Assembly: GCA_963854835.1 (NCBI GenBank)
Contig: OY978530.1
Span: forward strand, 14,016,109 to 14,080,108
Direction of reading: 5' to 3'
Source: Megamerina dolium
Lineage: Eukaryota > Arthropoda > Insecta > Diptera > Megamerinidae
DNA: 64,000 bases
Part shown: positions 23,427 through 33,989 of the stretch, one piece after another
How positions within the stretch are numbered: the first letter of the stretch is position 1
Layout: each line of letters starts with the position of its first letter
Program-made: the position numbers and the translations under genes
The notes under the pieces: generated by a model
What the model saw: only the letters and a program-made list of their open reading frames with translations
Database searches by the model: none
Told to the model about the DNA's origin: nothing

Positions 23427-26400
23427 GGTGGTCTGGTGGTGTTTTCGCAAGGTAACGTGTCTAACTGCCTCAACTGGGTGGGGCTAGCGCAATCCTTGTT
23501 GAACTCATCGCAAGTCAACTCACTGGCTGTCATGTAGTTTGATCTGAGCGCTATGTGATGATACCTTTATTTGTTAATGAGGGGTAGTCATATAGCTTGC
23601 TCTGCTTACTATGTGATGGCGCTTTCATTATTATTAATGGGGGCCCTCCATGTGGCGACCACCGGGCAACGTCTTCCTGGCACCCGCTGGGAGGCGGCTG
23701 AAGTGAGTGGCGAAAATCTCCTCGGTTAGAGGTTGTGCGTTGGGTTTGGGACCCGCCACATAAAAAACCCCCCCAATGAAAAAAAACTAAAATGCCTCGG
23801 ATAAGGACTACCGCTTTTGTTGATGACCCCCGCAAACGAAAAAAGGACAATGATTTACGGATATGCACCTGGAATGTCCGGTCCCTTTATAGGGAGGGTG
23901 CCTCTATCCAGCTGGTTGATGTCCTCGAAAAATACAGAGCTGACATCACCGCTCTCCAGGAAATGCGATGGACAGGACAGGGCTGCTCCAAAAGAGCGTC
24001 CTGTGACATCTACTACAGTTGCCATGCTGAAAGGCACGAATTAGGATGTGGATTTTTGGTCAGCAAGAGACTACGACATCTTGTCTCACAGTTCACGCCA
24101 GTGAACGAACGGCTGGCCACAATCCGCATCAAGGCAAAATTTTTCAACATCAGCCTTATATGTGCCCACGCTCCGACGGATGAGAAGGACAATGTGACCA
24201 AGGAGAGCTTCTTTCAGCGCCTCGAAGAAGCTTATGACCGCTGCCCCCGCAACGATATCAAAATCGTGCTTGGCGACTTTAATGCCAGGGCGAGCAAGGA
24301 AGGTACCTTTGGTCCAACTGTCGGAAAATTCAGCCTCCACCAGAACACCTCCGATAACGGAATGAGGCTGATCGACTTCGCCGCAGCACGAAACATGGTA
24401 ATTGGTGGTACCAGATTCCAGCATCTCGACATCCACAAAGCGACATGGATGTCCCCAGATCAGCGTACAAGAAACCAAATTGATCATGTGATGATTGACG
24501 GAAGGCATGCTTCCAGTGTGATGGAAGTGAAATCGATCCGTGGTGCCAACATCGACTCGGATCACTACCTTGTTGCAGCTAAGGTGCGCACACGCTTATG
24601 TGTCGCAAATAACAAGAGAAGTCCCACACAGAGAAAGCTCGACTTCAGTAAGCTGCGATCACCAACTGATGATACATGCGCACGGTGGACACATATATCC
24701 CACTCCATGACTACTGCTGCCGAGGAGGTAATCGGTTACTACCGGCCTCTGAGGAATGAGTGGTATGATCAGGAGTGTCGCGACGCTACCGCAGAGAAAG
24801 ACGCCGCCTACAGAAGAACCCTGCGTGCAGGCGCAACGCGAGCTGTTAAGGAGCGGTACAGAGAGAAAAGGAGCTCAGAGAGACGTCTTTTCAGGCGCAA
24901 GAAGAGGGAGTTGGAAAGACACGAGTGTGAGGAGATAGAGATGTGTACCGACAAGAATGAGACTCGAAAATTCTTCGAAAAGATCAAGCGCCTAAGTGGA
25001 GGTTTAAATCCCGGAGCCTCTTCTTGTCGTGATGGAAATGGGAATCTGGTTACAGATGTCCAGAGTGTACTGAGCCTATGGAGGGAACACTTCTCCACGT
25101 TACTGAATGGCGATGCTACGAACAATTCCGCCAGTGGAGGAGATTGCCCGATAACCCCAATTACAGATGATGGTGTTGATGTTCCACCACCCGACTATGA
25201 CGAGGTTGAAACGGCCATTATAAGGCTGAAGAACAACAAAGCTGCAGGTGCTGATGGCCTGCCTGCCGAGTTGTTTAAGACCGGAGGCGATGAGCTGCTC
25301 ACCCGCATGCACCAGCTCATAAGCAGAATATGGTCGGATGAAAGCATGCCTGATGATTGGAGGCTCAGTGTTCTCTGTCCTGTACATAAAAAAGGAGACC
25401 CCACAATTTGCGCCAACTACCGTGGAATAAGTCTCCTGAGCATCGCATACAAGGTTCTATCGAGCGTACTGTGTGAAAGGTTGAAGCCTATGCTCAGCAA
25501 CCTGATTGGACCTTATCAGTGTGGCTTCAGACCTGGTAAATCCACCATCGACCAGATTTTCACACTGCGCCAAATCCTGGAGAAGACCCAAGAAAAACAG
25601 ATCGACACACACCACCTATTTGTTGATTATAAAGCCGCTTTCGACAGTCCGGTAAGGGATTACCTCTACGCAACAATGTCTGAGTTCGGTATTCCTGCAA
25701 AGCTCATTCGACTTTGTAGAATGACACAGCATAACTCTCGTTGTGCAGTGAAAATTGGGAAGGACCTCTCCGCACCGTTTAATACCGAACGGGGTTTCAG
25801 ACAAGGTGATTCGTTATCGTGCGACTTCTTCAATCTTATTATGGAGAAAATAATACGAGCTGCTGATCTACGACATAATGGCACTATCTTCAACAAAAGT
25901 GTCATGCTGTTAGCGTATGCCGACGATATTGACATAATCGGCATGAACACGCTAGCAGTCAGTGCAGCATTCTCAGAGTTGGAAAGAGAGTCGCGTCGGA
26001 TGGGTCTCACGGTGAACGAGGGCAAGACGAAGTATCTAGTGTCAACAAACCAAGAGTCCCGGCGTCTTGGACAGCACGTCACTGTTGACAACTACGCTTT
26101 TGAAGTAGTAAGGGACTTTGTCTATCTTGGAACCAGCATTAACAGCAGTAATGACGTCAGCTTGGAGATCATGCGTAGGATAACTCTTGCTAACAGGTGT
26201 TACTTTGGGCTGAGTAAGCAATTGAAAAGTCGAGCCCTCTCTCGAAGAACGAAAACTACACTCTACAAGTCTCTCATCATGCCTGTCCTAACATATGGCG
26301 CTGAAGCCTGTACAATTTCCATCTCGGATGAGCGAATGCTTGGAGTTTTCGAGAGAAAGGTCCTACGCAGGATCTTTGGACCTATTTGCGTTGGTGGCGA

Positions 26401-26737
26401 GTACCGAATAAGGTACAACCATGAGCTGTACGAGCTATATGCCGATATTGACATAGTAAAGCGCATCAAAATCCAGCGGCTGCGCTGGCTAGGTCATGTC
26501 GAGCGAATGGAAGAACACGCTCCAGCTAAGAAGGTGTTATATTCGGAACCCGCTGGAGGACGACGCAGAAGAGGAAGACCAAACCTCCGGTGGAAAGACC
26601 AAGTACTGGAGAACCTGACGGCGCTTGGAATTTCTAACTGGCGCCAGCTAGCGAAGAACAGAGATGGCTGGCGAAGCATGTTATTTTCGGCCTAAATCGA
26701 TATTCGGTTGTTATGGCCACATAAGTAAGTAAGTAAG
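23427..26737 (+). mobile_element. Full-length RTE-clade element, copy D, with 12-bp target duplication
   Basis: The target duplication TTATATATTAAT lies at 23415-23426 and 26738-26749. The 3311-base element has a 365-base, fairly GC-rich 5' UTR, one long ORF, a very short 3' UTR and the tail GGCCACATAAGTAAGTAAGT. Short tetranucleotide tails in place of poly-A are normal for RTE elements. The perfect target duplication and the open ORF make it the youngest insertion visible here. Confidence 0.96.
23792..26695 (+). CDS. RTE ORF: endonuclease-reverse transcriptase, intact, 967 aa
   Basis: The N-terminal third is an APE-type endonuclease with every expected block: CTWNVRSLY (about residue 28), LQEMRW (55), ICAHAPTDEK, LGDFNAR, NQIDHVMIDGR and the catalytic DSDHYLVAAK (about 255). 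The RT follows: NNKAAGADGLPAELFK, LSVLCPVHKKGDP, NYRGISLLSIAYKVLSSVL, QCGFRPGKSTIDQIF, FVDYKAAFDSP, ERGFRQGDSLSCDFFN and the catalytic LAYADDIDIIG (about 710). A basic C-terminal region (GGRRRRGRPNLRWKDQVLEN) may bind nucleic acid. The ATG at 23792 is the first in frame and sits in AAAACTAAAATGC. Relative to copies A and C there is a clean in-frame 20-codon deletion near 24668, between the domains. Copies of this family are often mislabelled craniofacial development protein 2. Confidence 0.96.
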   Translation: MPRIRTTAFVDDPRKRKKDNDLRICTWNVRSLYREGASIQLVDVLEKYRADITALQEMRWTGQGCSKRASCDIYYSCHAERHELGCGFLVSKRLRHLVSQFTPVNERLATIRIKAKFFNISLICAHAPTDEKDNVTKESFFQRLEEAYDRCPRNDIKIVLGDFNARASKEGTFGPTVGKFSLHQNTSDNGMRLIDFAAARNMVIGGTRFQHLDIHKATWMSPDQRTRNQIDHVMIDGRHASSVMEVKSIRGANIDSDHYLVAAKVRTRLCVANNKRSPTQRKLDFSKLRSPTDDTCARWTHISHSMTTAAEEVIGYYRPLRNEWYDQECRDATAEKDAAYRRTLRAGATRAVKERYREKRSSERRLFRRKKRELERHECEEIEMCTDKNETRKFFEKIKRLSGGLNPGASSCRDGNGNLVTDVQSVLSLWREHFSTLLNGDATNNSASGGDCPITPITDDGVDVPPPDYDEVETAIIRLKNNKAAGADGLPAELFKTGGDELLTRMHQLISRIWSDESMPDDWRLSVLCPVHKKGDPTICANYRGISLLSIAYKVLSSVLCERLKPMLSNLIGPYQCGFRPGKSTIDQIFTLRQILEKTQEKQIDTHHLFVDYKAAFDSPVRDYLYATMSEFGIPAKLIRLCRMTQHNSRCAVKIGKDLSAPFNTERGFRQGDSLSCDFFNLIMEKIIRAADLRHNGTIFNKSVMLLAYADDIDIIGMNTLAVSAAFSELERESRRMGLTVNEGKTKYLVSTNQESRRLGQHVTVDNYAFEVVRDFVYLGTSINSSNDVSLEIMRRITLANRCYFGLSKQLKSRALSRRTKTTLYKSLIMPVLTYGAEACTISISDERMLGVFERKVLRRIFGPICVGGEYRIRYNHELYELYADIDIVKRIKIQRLRWLGHVERMEEHAPAKKVLYSEPAGGRRRRGRPNLRWKDQVLENLTALGISNWRQLAKNRDGWRSMLFSA

Positions 26738-26984
26738 TTATATATTAATCTACTCATCAGTTCCACCTGCCCGTGTTTGTGGGGAAACTCACAAAAGTGA
26801 TCACTTCATTTTAAGTTAAAGAAAAAATTAAATAAAAGGTACTAAAGGCAACAACTACAAAACCGTTATATCCTCCGTTACATAAGGTTATAAGCATTAA
26901 AACAACAAATCAAGCTTCTCAGTTTTGTTGAAAGCTGGAAAAAGTGGTTTAAAGATTTTTGCTAGTTTTTTGGGAGAAAGGTGC

Positions 26985-27500
26985 AAGAAAAAAGTAATTT
27001 ATTGGCAACACTCATGGCAACTATTGCTCTTGAAGTAATGAGTATTAGTCACAGAAAGAAGCCCAGACCATCATACTGCTACCTTCAAACTTGAATGTAG
27101 GCTTAACACATCCAGATTGATATCGTTCACCTGATTTCTACGGCAGAACGTTTGCCGTTTGTTCCCAAAAACTTCGAATTTTAATTCATAGGTCTATAAC
27201 ACCTGTTTCCACTGATCCATCGTCCAACTGACATGTTCTTTAGTCCATTTGAGTCGTTTCTCAACTTTTATAGGACGCAATAATGTTTTTTTTTTTTTTG
27301 GCAGAGCCAGTTTTGAATCTTGAACGTTTGCTGGTCATTTGCAACAGAGTATCTTGTCAAGGTTGTGCGAACTCCTTTCAATGAAACACCCACAATTTGT
27401 GCAATTTTTCTCATTGAATGACCAAATTTTTGCAAAATAACAATTTGAGTCGTTTTTTCTTTTGATATCTGCTTCGTTTTTGCCATTCCGATGTATTAGA
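26985..27500 (-). mobile_element. Tc1-like transposon remnant
   Basis: At 27486 the minus strand opens with MAKTKQISKEKTTQIVILQK and FGHSMRKIAQIVGVSLKGVR, a Tc1-type helix-turn-helix. After a deletion, a degraded catalytic region follows between about 27260 and 27000 (KRLKWTKEHVSW, TYELKFEVFGNKRQ, LKVAV). The first catalytic Asp box (normally WSDESKFE) is preceded by a stop and lacks the Asp. Terminal repeats were not identified. Confidence 0.7.
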
Positions 27501-27655
27501 TTACGTTTTAATATCAGTAATTATGATAAAAACGTGTTGAGCTGAACATTATGCACACAAGTGATAAATTGCCAAAACATACCGCTACATACGACGTAGG
27601 CATACATGTTGAAGTATTTTAAAATTGATTAAGAAGCGATTCGGGTCGAAATATG

Positions 27656-27845
27656 CTGTTGCGTACTATTTTTCCACAACACTCACTAAATACCTAACGG
27701 CTAGACTCAAGAATGTAACACACAAGATTCGCACCTAAACCCAAACTCCTAAGTATCCTTAGGGACTATAACACTAGTTAGCTGCAATAAAACAGGATTA
27801 ATCATACTTGCGCTTTTATGTCTTCACTTTATTTCTTTATATCTT
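27656..27845 (-). repeat. Gypsy B LTR fragment (3' end)
   Basis: About 190 bases match the internal edge of the gypsy B LTR at 13827-14010, including GCGTACTATTTTTCCACAAC and GGCTAGACTCAAGAATGTAA. Only the R/U5-like end is left. No gag or primer-binding site adjoins it. Confidence 0.85.
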
Positions 27846-28100
27846 TAAAATATAGAAACATGTTCAATTAAACGGTCCTCGTCGAAAAAATATAGCGAAA
27901 AACACAAAATATGTGTCATTTTAGAAATTTCCCCAAACTTTTTCAGGGTATATACACACACATACATATATATATCATATGTATAAACACACACACTCAC
28001 ACACACGTATATATATATATATAATTTTTTTTTTTTTTTTTTTTGTTTTTTTTTTTTGTACAACACATATAAAATATTTTTTATCATGATATTTCTTTTT
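27846..28100. other. Low-complexity stretch
   Basis: CA/TA-rich microsatellite near 27950-28020 followed by a poly-T run at 28025-28057. No gene seen. Confidence 0.6.
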
Positions 28101-28124
28101 TATTATAAAGTTTGAATGTTGACA

Positions 28125-28505
28125 TTATGTGTGAAATACTACATCATTTAAATGACCACCACGAGAATTGTTGCAAGCATCGATTCTTTTGAGGTAATTT
28201 TCGACCACTTTTTGACACATATTGGGCGGTATCTCAGCCATAACGTGACGAATGTTGGTTTTTAGGTGCTCAAGAGTTAAAGGTTTATCTGCATAAAAAC
28301 GGTCTTTCGCGTAGCCCCACAAAAAAAAGTCAAGCGGTCTCAAATCGCATGATCTTGGTGGCCACTTGATATCACCACGACGAGAAATTACGCGGCCAGA
28401 AAATTTCTCTTGCAATAAAGCCATATTCGCTCGAGTTGTGTGGCATGTGGCACCGTCTTGTTGAAACCACATATTCTCTAAGTCGTATTCTTCAATAGCA
28501 GGCAA
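28125..28505 (-). pseudogene. DD41D mariner transposase, C-terminal fragment
   Basis: The visible 126 codons contain the second catalytic Asp (FQQDGATCHTT) and, 41 residues later, the third (WPPRSCDLRPLDFFLWGY), followed by the usual C-terminal region (MAEIPPNMCQKVVENYLKRI). The group is the same as the mariner at 14.3 kb, but the sequences differ, so they are separate families or old copies. The N-terminal DNA-binding domain and first Asp are missing; the sequence changes abruptly after a poly-A run near 28505. Confidence 0.85.
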
Positions 28506-28556
28506 AAAAAAAGTCGGTTATCATATGACCATAATGATAACCGTTATTCGTCCTTT

Positions 28557-29203
28557 AAATTAATAAATGTCCAATTGTAATTTCCGGAATTGTTCACATA
28601 TAGTTGAAGTAACTTTCGTTAGATTTTCAACTACTTTTTCCAGATTATTTGTATAGTTGAATGTATTTTCGTTATTTTTAATAGAAAATACCTCGCGTCC
28701 ACAAGTTGCTTCCCAAATAGTATCTGCTAGACATAATAACTCGGTATTATGTGTGTTTGCTCCTGTAAGAGCCACATATAAATTCTTTGGTAATTTTCTT
28801 AACCATAGTTTTGTCAAGAAATCTTTATCAATAGAATTCTCAGCTAATAATTCTAATGATCTGTAGTATTCTGAATGTCTACGATCTCCAATTTCAGAAT
28901 CACTTAAGATTCTGTCTAACTTAAATTGTTCGCTTAGAGAGTGCCTATCTGTTAAGACTTTCTTTAAATTTTCGTATTTGTCATTTTCTGGTGGGTTTTG
29001 AATTATATCGAGTACGTTCGATATAATTTTCTGCGGTAATGCAGTTTCGACATACTCGTCACGAGTTATGTTTTTTGCGAACTGTGTCTCTACATGGATG
29101 AACCATACTTCTGGGCAATTTTGCCAAAATTGTGGTAACTTTACTGAAGTTGCACCAATTTCTGGTCTATCATTAAATGGATTGGGTAAGTTTAAATTGT
29201 TTG
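28557..29203 (-). pseudogene. Gypsy-type gag fragment (DUF7041-like)
   Basis: An uninterrupted minus-strand frame of about 215 codons reads LPQFWQNCPEVWFIHVETQF, ALPQKIISNVLDIIQNPPEN, KYENLKKVLTDRHSLSEQFK, LSDSEIGDRRHSEYYRSLEL and FLTKLWLRKLPKNLYVALTG. This is the capsid-like N-terminal domain of a group of insect Ty3/gypsy Gag proteins. It is cut at a (TA)n array on the right (its N-terminus) and stops at 28560. No zinc knuckle or pol adjoins it. The open frame suggests moderate age. Confidence 0.75.

Positions 29204-29250
<47 letters not shown>
29204..29250. repeat. (AT)n microsatellite
   Basis: A run of AT dinucleotides truncating the gag fragment. The stretch to the mariner at 29528 is AT-rich without a recognised gene. 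Confidence 0.85.
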
Positions 29251-29259
<9 letters not shown>

Positions 29260-29527
29260 CCTATATACAATTATACAACTATTAATATTATTTTATTTCA
29301 TAAAATAATATTAAATAATATACTAATTTAAATATCTATTTTTGTAGATAAAATTTTAATTCAATTTAAACGTTAACTTATCTTCCATATTTCGTTTCTA
29401 TTCTTAATATCTCTGAGTTTTCTTTTCATGAATTCGTTTTGATTTTATTTTCATATTGTATTCTTTATATTTGTTATTCTTCCTTTTGTAGTTGTTGCTG
29501 ATTTTCAAAAATTAGTTATCAGTTATA

Positions 29528-30492
29528 CAAGGTGGGACAATTATGTATTAAGACTGCCTCTAGAAAACACAATTAAAACACGATATCTGTTAATTTTTCG
29601 GTATATTTATTGGAAATATTCTCCTTCTGATTCAATACACTTGTTACATAGATTTAATAGTGATTCAAACGTGTGCTCCAGCTCATTTTTCGGAATTGCC
29701 TCCAGTGCCATCGTCGAAGCCCGCTGTATGGTCTGAATGTCATCAAGAAAGCATCCTTTCAACTTCAATTTCAGTTTTGGGAATACGGTGCCAAATCAGG
29801 TGAATACGGCGGGTGATTCAACACACAGACCTGATTCCGAGCCAAAAATTGACGAACAATGAGTGCTGTGTGACTCGGTGCATTATCGTGCAACAGAGTC
29901 CAAGTTTTTGGATCACGGTATTCTGGTCGAACACAACGTATTCTGGACATCAAACGCTTCAAAACTTCGAGGTAACATGCGGAAGAAACTGTTTGACCAG
30001 TTGAACAAATTCTTTGCGGATAATTCCTTTGCTATCGAAGAATGTGATAAGCATTGTTTTGATTTTTGATAGAACTTTTCGTGTTTTTTGGCTTGTGGTG
30101 AGTTTTTTGATTTCCATTCCGCACTTTGACGCTTGGTTTCTGGATCGTATTGGAAACACCATGTTTCACCACCCGTAACAATTGTTTTCAGAAAATTTAG
30201 ATCATTTTCTGCGGCTGCAACCATGTCTCTAGAATGACCGACTCTTAATTTTTGGTCCTCGGTAAACGTGTGTGGAACAAATCTCGCGCAGACCTTTGTT
30301 TTGCTCAAATCGTCGTGAAGAATGAGTCGGATAGTTTCTCTGTTGACGTATAAGGCCTCTTCCATCATTTTCACTGAAGCATTGCGGTCTTCTGTAATAA
30401 AATCACGAACTTTCCGGATCGGTACCGGCGTTCGCACTGAAATTGGTTGCTGAGATATGGTTCGAGTCTTAATACATAATTGTCGCACCTTA
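29528..30492 (-). mobile_element. Mariner-like transposon with terminal repeats, decayed
   Basis: Terminal repeats are 28 bases (AAGGTGGGACAATTATGTAT at the left; one mismatch region at the right) with TA on both sides. The minus-strand transposase lacks about 90 N-terminal residues, then reads RKVRDFITEDRNASVKMMEE, ETIRLILHDDLSKTKVCARF and VPHTFTEDQKL. The first catalytic Asp is replaced by Gly (TGGETWCFQYDPETKRQS). The second is present (LHDNAPSH) and a small deletion removes the third after SPDLAP. The length of about 965 bases is short for a 1.3-kb mariner. Confidence 0.9.
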
Positions 30493-31227
30493 TATATTTG
30501 TATTTGTATTTTATCCTCAATTATTTTCTCTCTATTGTTTACATTTTTATATTCACATACATACATTTGTATTTATTTAATTGTCTTTTAATTTTGAAAA
30601 TAGAATTTCATTAATATATTCATTGAATTGAATTTGAATTGAATCTAATTTTTTTTGTATTTAAGTTCTATTTTACTTTTATGTTCAATTTTTTAACACT
30701 CTTGGATTTGTCGATTTTTATTTGATTCGAATTTTATGTTATTGGTTTGTTATGTAATTATATTTTATTTTTAATATTTTTATGTATTTAGTTCTTTAGT
30801 TAGAGTTTAGCTTTACATTTTCATCATTTTTTGTTTCATTTCATTCACTAGGCACACACACGAATATTGTTGTTTTTCTACTACTCTGTTTGCCTCGCCC
30901 AAAAAATATTACACTTTAGTGTATTCCTTTGGTGTATTTTCTAAAAATTGTCATTAATTATAAATGTATTTAAAGCGAATAACAAATTTACACACAATTT
31001 TTGTACGTGTTACGTTTTCTAGCTTTTGCTCCTAGCATGATAGCCAATTATTAACATTTATATAATTAAAAATGCGTTAACATCAAAAATTGAATCTATT
31101 AATTTTTTTTAAGAATATTTTATAATTGAATTGAAAAATGGAAATCTTCGATATATAAAACTAAGATCATTTTGATCTTCAATAAAAATATTTACCAAGT
31201 ACAACATTACAAGTTGCTTGAATATCA
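30493..31227. other. AT-rich stretch, no gene seen
   Basis: Very AT-rich with scattered poly-T runs. No ORF or element was recognised. Confidence 0.4.
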
Positions 31228-31260
31228 ACATAATAATAATAATAATAATAATAATAATAT
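31228..31260. repeat. (ATA)n microsatellite
   Basis: About ten ATA units directly abut the 3'-truncated RTE fragment E. Confidence 0.85.
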
Positions 31261-31261
31261 A

Positions 31262-31812
31262 ACACTACACGACCTTGTATGTGATGCTAAGAAGTCTTAT
31301 TCCACTGTAGTTTTCGCAAATTGTGAGGTCTCCTCTCTTATGTACGGGACAGAGAACACTGAGCCTCCAATTATCGGGCATGCTTTCATCCGACCATATT
31401 CTGCTTATGAGCTGGTGCATACTGGTGAGCAGCTCATCGCCTTCGGTCTTAAACAACTTGGCAGGCAGGCCATCAGCACCTGCAGCTTTGTTGTTCTTCA
31501 GCCTTAAAAATGCTGTTTCAACCTCGTCATAGTCGGGTGGTGGAACATCAACGCCATCATCTGTAATTAAGGTTGTCGGGCAATCTCCTCCACTGGCGGA
31601 ATTGTTCGTAGCATCGCCATTCACTAACGTGGAGAAGTGTTTCCTCCATAGGCTCAGTACACTCTGGACATCTGTAACCAGATTCCCATTATAGTCACGA
31701 CAAGAAGAGGATCCGTGATTTAAACCGCCACTCAGGCGCTTGATCTTCTGGAAATATTTTCTAGAGTCATTCCTGTCTCTACATATCTCTATCTCCTTAC
31801 AATCGCGTCTTT
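31262..31812 (-). mobile_element. RTE-clade fragment E, truncated at both ends
   Basis: The minus strand encodes the region around the RT N-terminus of the RTE family (DGVDVPPPDYDEVETAFLRL, NNKAAGADGLPAKLFK, LTSMHQLISRIWSDESMPDN). It keeps the D-type sequence at places where copies A and C have stops, though it has its own changes. Its 3' end is internal to the element, which is unusual for a 5'-truncated retrocopy and suggests later deletion. Confidence 0.88.
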
Positions 31813-31989
31813 CTATATTTTATATCCCCAACTGTTGATATAGAAACTTCAAAATTAAGCAGCATTTTGGATATGTACAAAAACTTCAGGCAAAATGTTA
31901 AAAAACTACTGGTGGGCCCCTTGGCTTATAATATTATGAAAAAGTGTAATTAAGGGAAATTAGATATATTGTAAATAGGCCTAGACTAT

Positions 31990-33603
31990 GACACTATCAA
32001 TATTATGGAAAGCCATAACTATAACAATTCAGACTTAAATTTGGAAAATTTTATGTAACGTCAAAACAGAACCAAAATTGCGAAAGACATTTTTAATAAA
32101 ATGGATAAAATTTTATTAATAATAAATGGTAGCAAAATCAAAATTTTACCAGTGGTTTTCAATAATAAACTACAACTTTTCAACAAAATAGACCGAATTA
32201 TGATAATAATAATTGGCAGCAAAGTCGAAATTTTAGCAATGGTTTCCAACAAGAAAATTTTCCTAACAATAAGCAACAGAAACAAAGCGGATAAGTAAAT
32301 GCTCATGAACAAAGAACTGGGCTGCAACAATATCCTGGTCAAATGGAGGCAGGTACTGTAATGTAATAGTTTCTTTGATTTTATGTTTGTTTCAACTAGA
32401 CAACAACCTTATTTAAATTTAAAAAAAAATAACAAAACTATTTAGCAACTCTATTTTGAAACCGAAGAATGTGCGATGAAATGAGTGAGGCAAACGAAAA
32501 GAATGCGTTGTGAAAGTCTAATTAACGTATCGAGGCATCCAATTGCTGTGTATGAGAGTGGTGTTACTTTTGATTTCTTTGCGTTCTTTTGGGTCTGGCT
32601 AGGGCTTGGGTCTTTCGGCTTCGGTACTTCGAATGCAATTCGATTGAGTACAGCGAACGGTAGGTACTGCGACTTCTAAGCGCACTTTAAGAATAACGAA
32701 TTTTTAGAATAAGTTGTTATAAACAGCACCATTAAAAGCCCGTGACTCGGAACTGGTGCGGATTTTTAACAAGCTAGCGTCGGATCAGTACAAAATATTT
32801 TTATTACTCATTATTGAAAACGACCAATCCCTTGTAGACAAGGTTTCTCCAAAAGCTCAAATCAAGTTTCACCACACAAAATATTAAGTTTTATAACTTC
32901 TAACTCACCAACTACCATAAATATCATAAAAGATAAAGTAAGCCAACAAAATATAATGCATGTACAATATGTCCTAACGAATTTCAATACCCCCACAATG
33001 CAAAAAATGGCTTGCTATGCTACTAAATACGCAATATATACACCTAGTTATGGATTAGATATCTAAAGTCTAGCTAAAAATAACTAAATGCTAAAGGCAT
33101 AAATATTCAAACTCAGCAAGTTAAATAGACAAATGAAGAGAACCTTCCCTTGGTATCGAAAATATACGAAGAAATTAAGGTTACTGATTGACAAAATCTC
33201 CAAAATGAATATTTAAACTAAAAAGAAAAAAATTCAGTTGAAAATCTGCTAAAAAAGTTTGATGAATTATTATATAGAGAATGCGATACCTTACAAATAC
33301 AAAAACGATTGTTCACGAACAAATTAACTTTATCGTTACCAATCGAAGCACTATGACGAAGTAAGGAAATAAATGTAAGATATTTGAAAGAAAGGAATAA
33401 TACGCAAAAGTAGAAGGAAATATAGTTCTTCAATTATTGCAATGCCAAAGAAAAAGTATAAATCGGGAATACAAAAATTTAGAATAGTAGCAGATTACAG
33501 AATATTGAATCAAATTACTATTAACGATAAATATCCTTTACCTACTGTTGATAGCATTCTAGACAAATTGGACAAGGCTCAATATTTTAGCACCATCGAC
33601 TTG
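31990..33603 (+). pseudogene. Degenerate 17.6/297-like gypsy gag-pol remnant
   Basis: Near 32260-32350 a Gln/Asn-rich stretch ending in QQYPGQMEAG resembles the tail of a 17.6-type Gag. After much decay, 33420-33603 reads KSGIQKFRIVADYRILNQIT, NDKYPLPTVDSILDKLDKAQ and YFSTIDLAKG, the first RT blocks of the same group. SINE copy 2 sits immediately after TIDLAKG. No complete domain survives. 32440-32870 holds no recognised feature. Confidence 0.65.
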
Positions 33604-33614
33604 GCTAAAGGATA

Positions 33615-33978
33615 AAAAATAAAAATAAATATGTGGCACTTAAAGCCCCGAAGGGCTCATTGGCCGAGCTTCTCTTCCATTACTGTTGTGCGTGTTAAAT
33701 TTTGGACAATATTAGAAGGGACCTACTTATTTTAGCCGGTTACGAACGGCAGAACACTTGTGACATCACTTTTTCTGAGCTTTGTCACAGAGTTCTTTTA
33801 GAAGATTTTTCATGGCAAGTTGTTACTGTCGGAATTATTGCCAATTGCTAACCGACAGGTGACTACTGTTCGAACAAATAATCTTTCGATATTAAATTTG
33901 TTATGCATCAGCCGTGGATTGAACCACGACCTACAGATCAGAAGGCCAACACACTAACCACTGAGCCACGACACCCAA
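33615..33978 (-). mobile_element. tRNA-derived SINE, copy 2, with 11-bp target duplication
   Basis: The target duplication GCTAAAGGATA lies at 33604-33614 and 33979-33989. The head (right side) contains degraded box-like elements (GGTCGTGGTTCAATCCACGG on the minus strand) and the tail is at the left (AAATATGTGGCACTTAAAGC). It interrupts the gypsy RT motif DLAKGYN. Confidence 0.92.
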
Positions 33979-33989
33979 GCTAAAGGATA

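Noticed and set aside
23792..26695. Host gene craniofacial development protein 2
   Set aside because: Databases often give this name to RTE endonucleases. Here the ORF sits between target duplications and includes a complete RT, so it is a transposon.
30493..31227. Decayed LTR
   Set aside because: AT-rich and positioned between elements, but no second copy or LTR-like limits were found.
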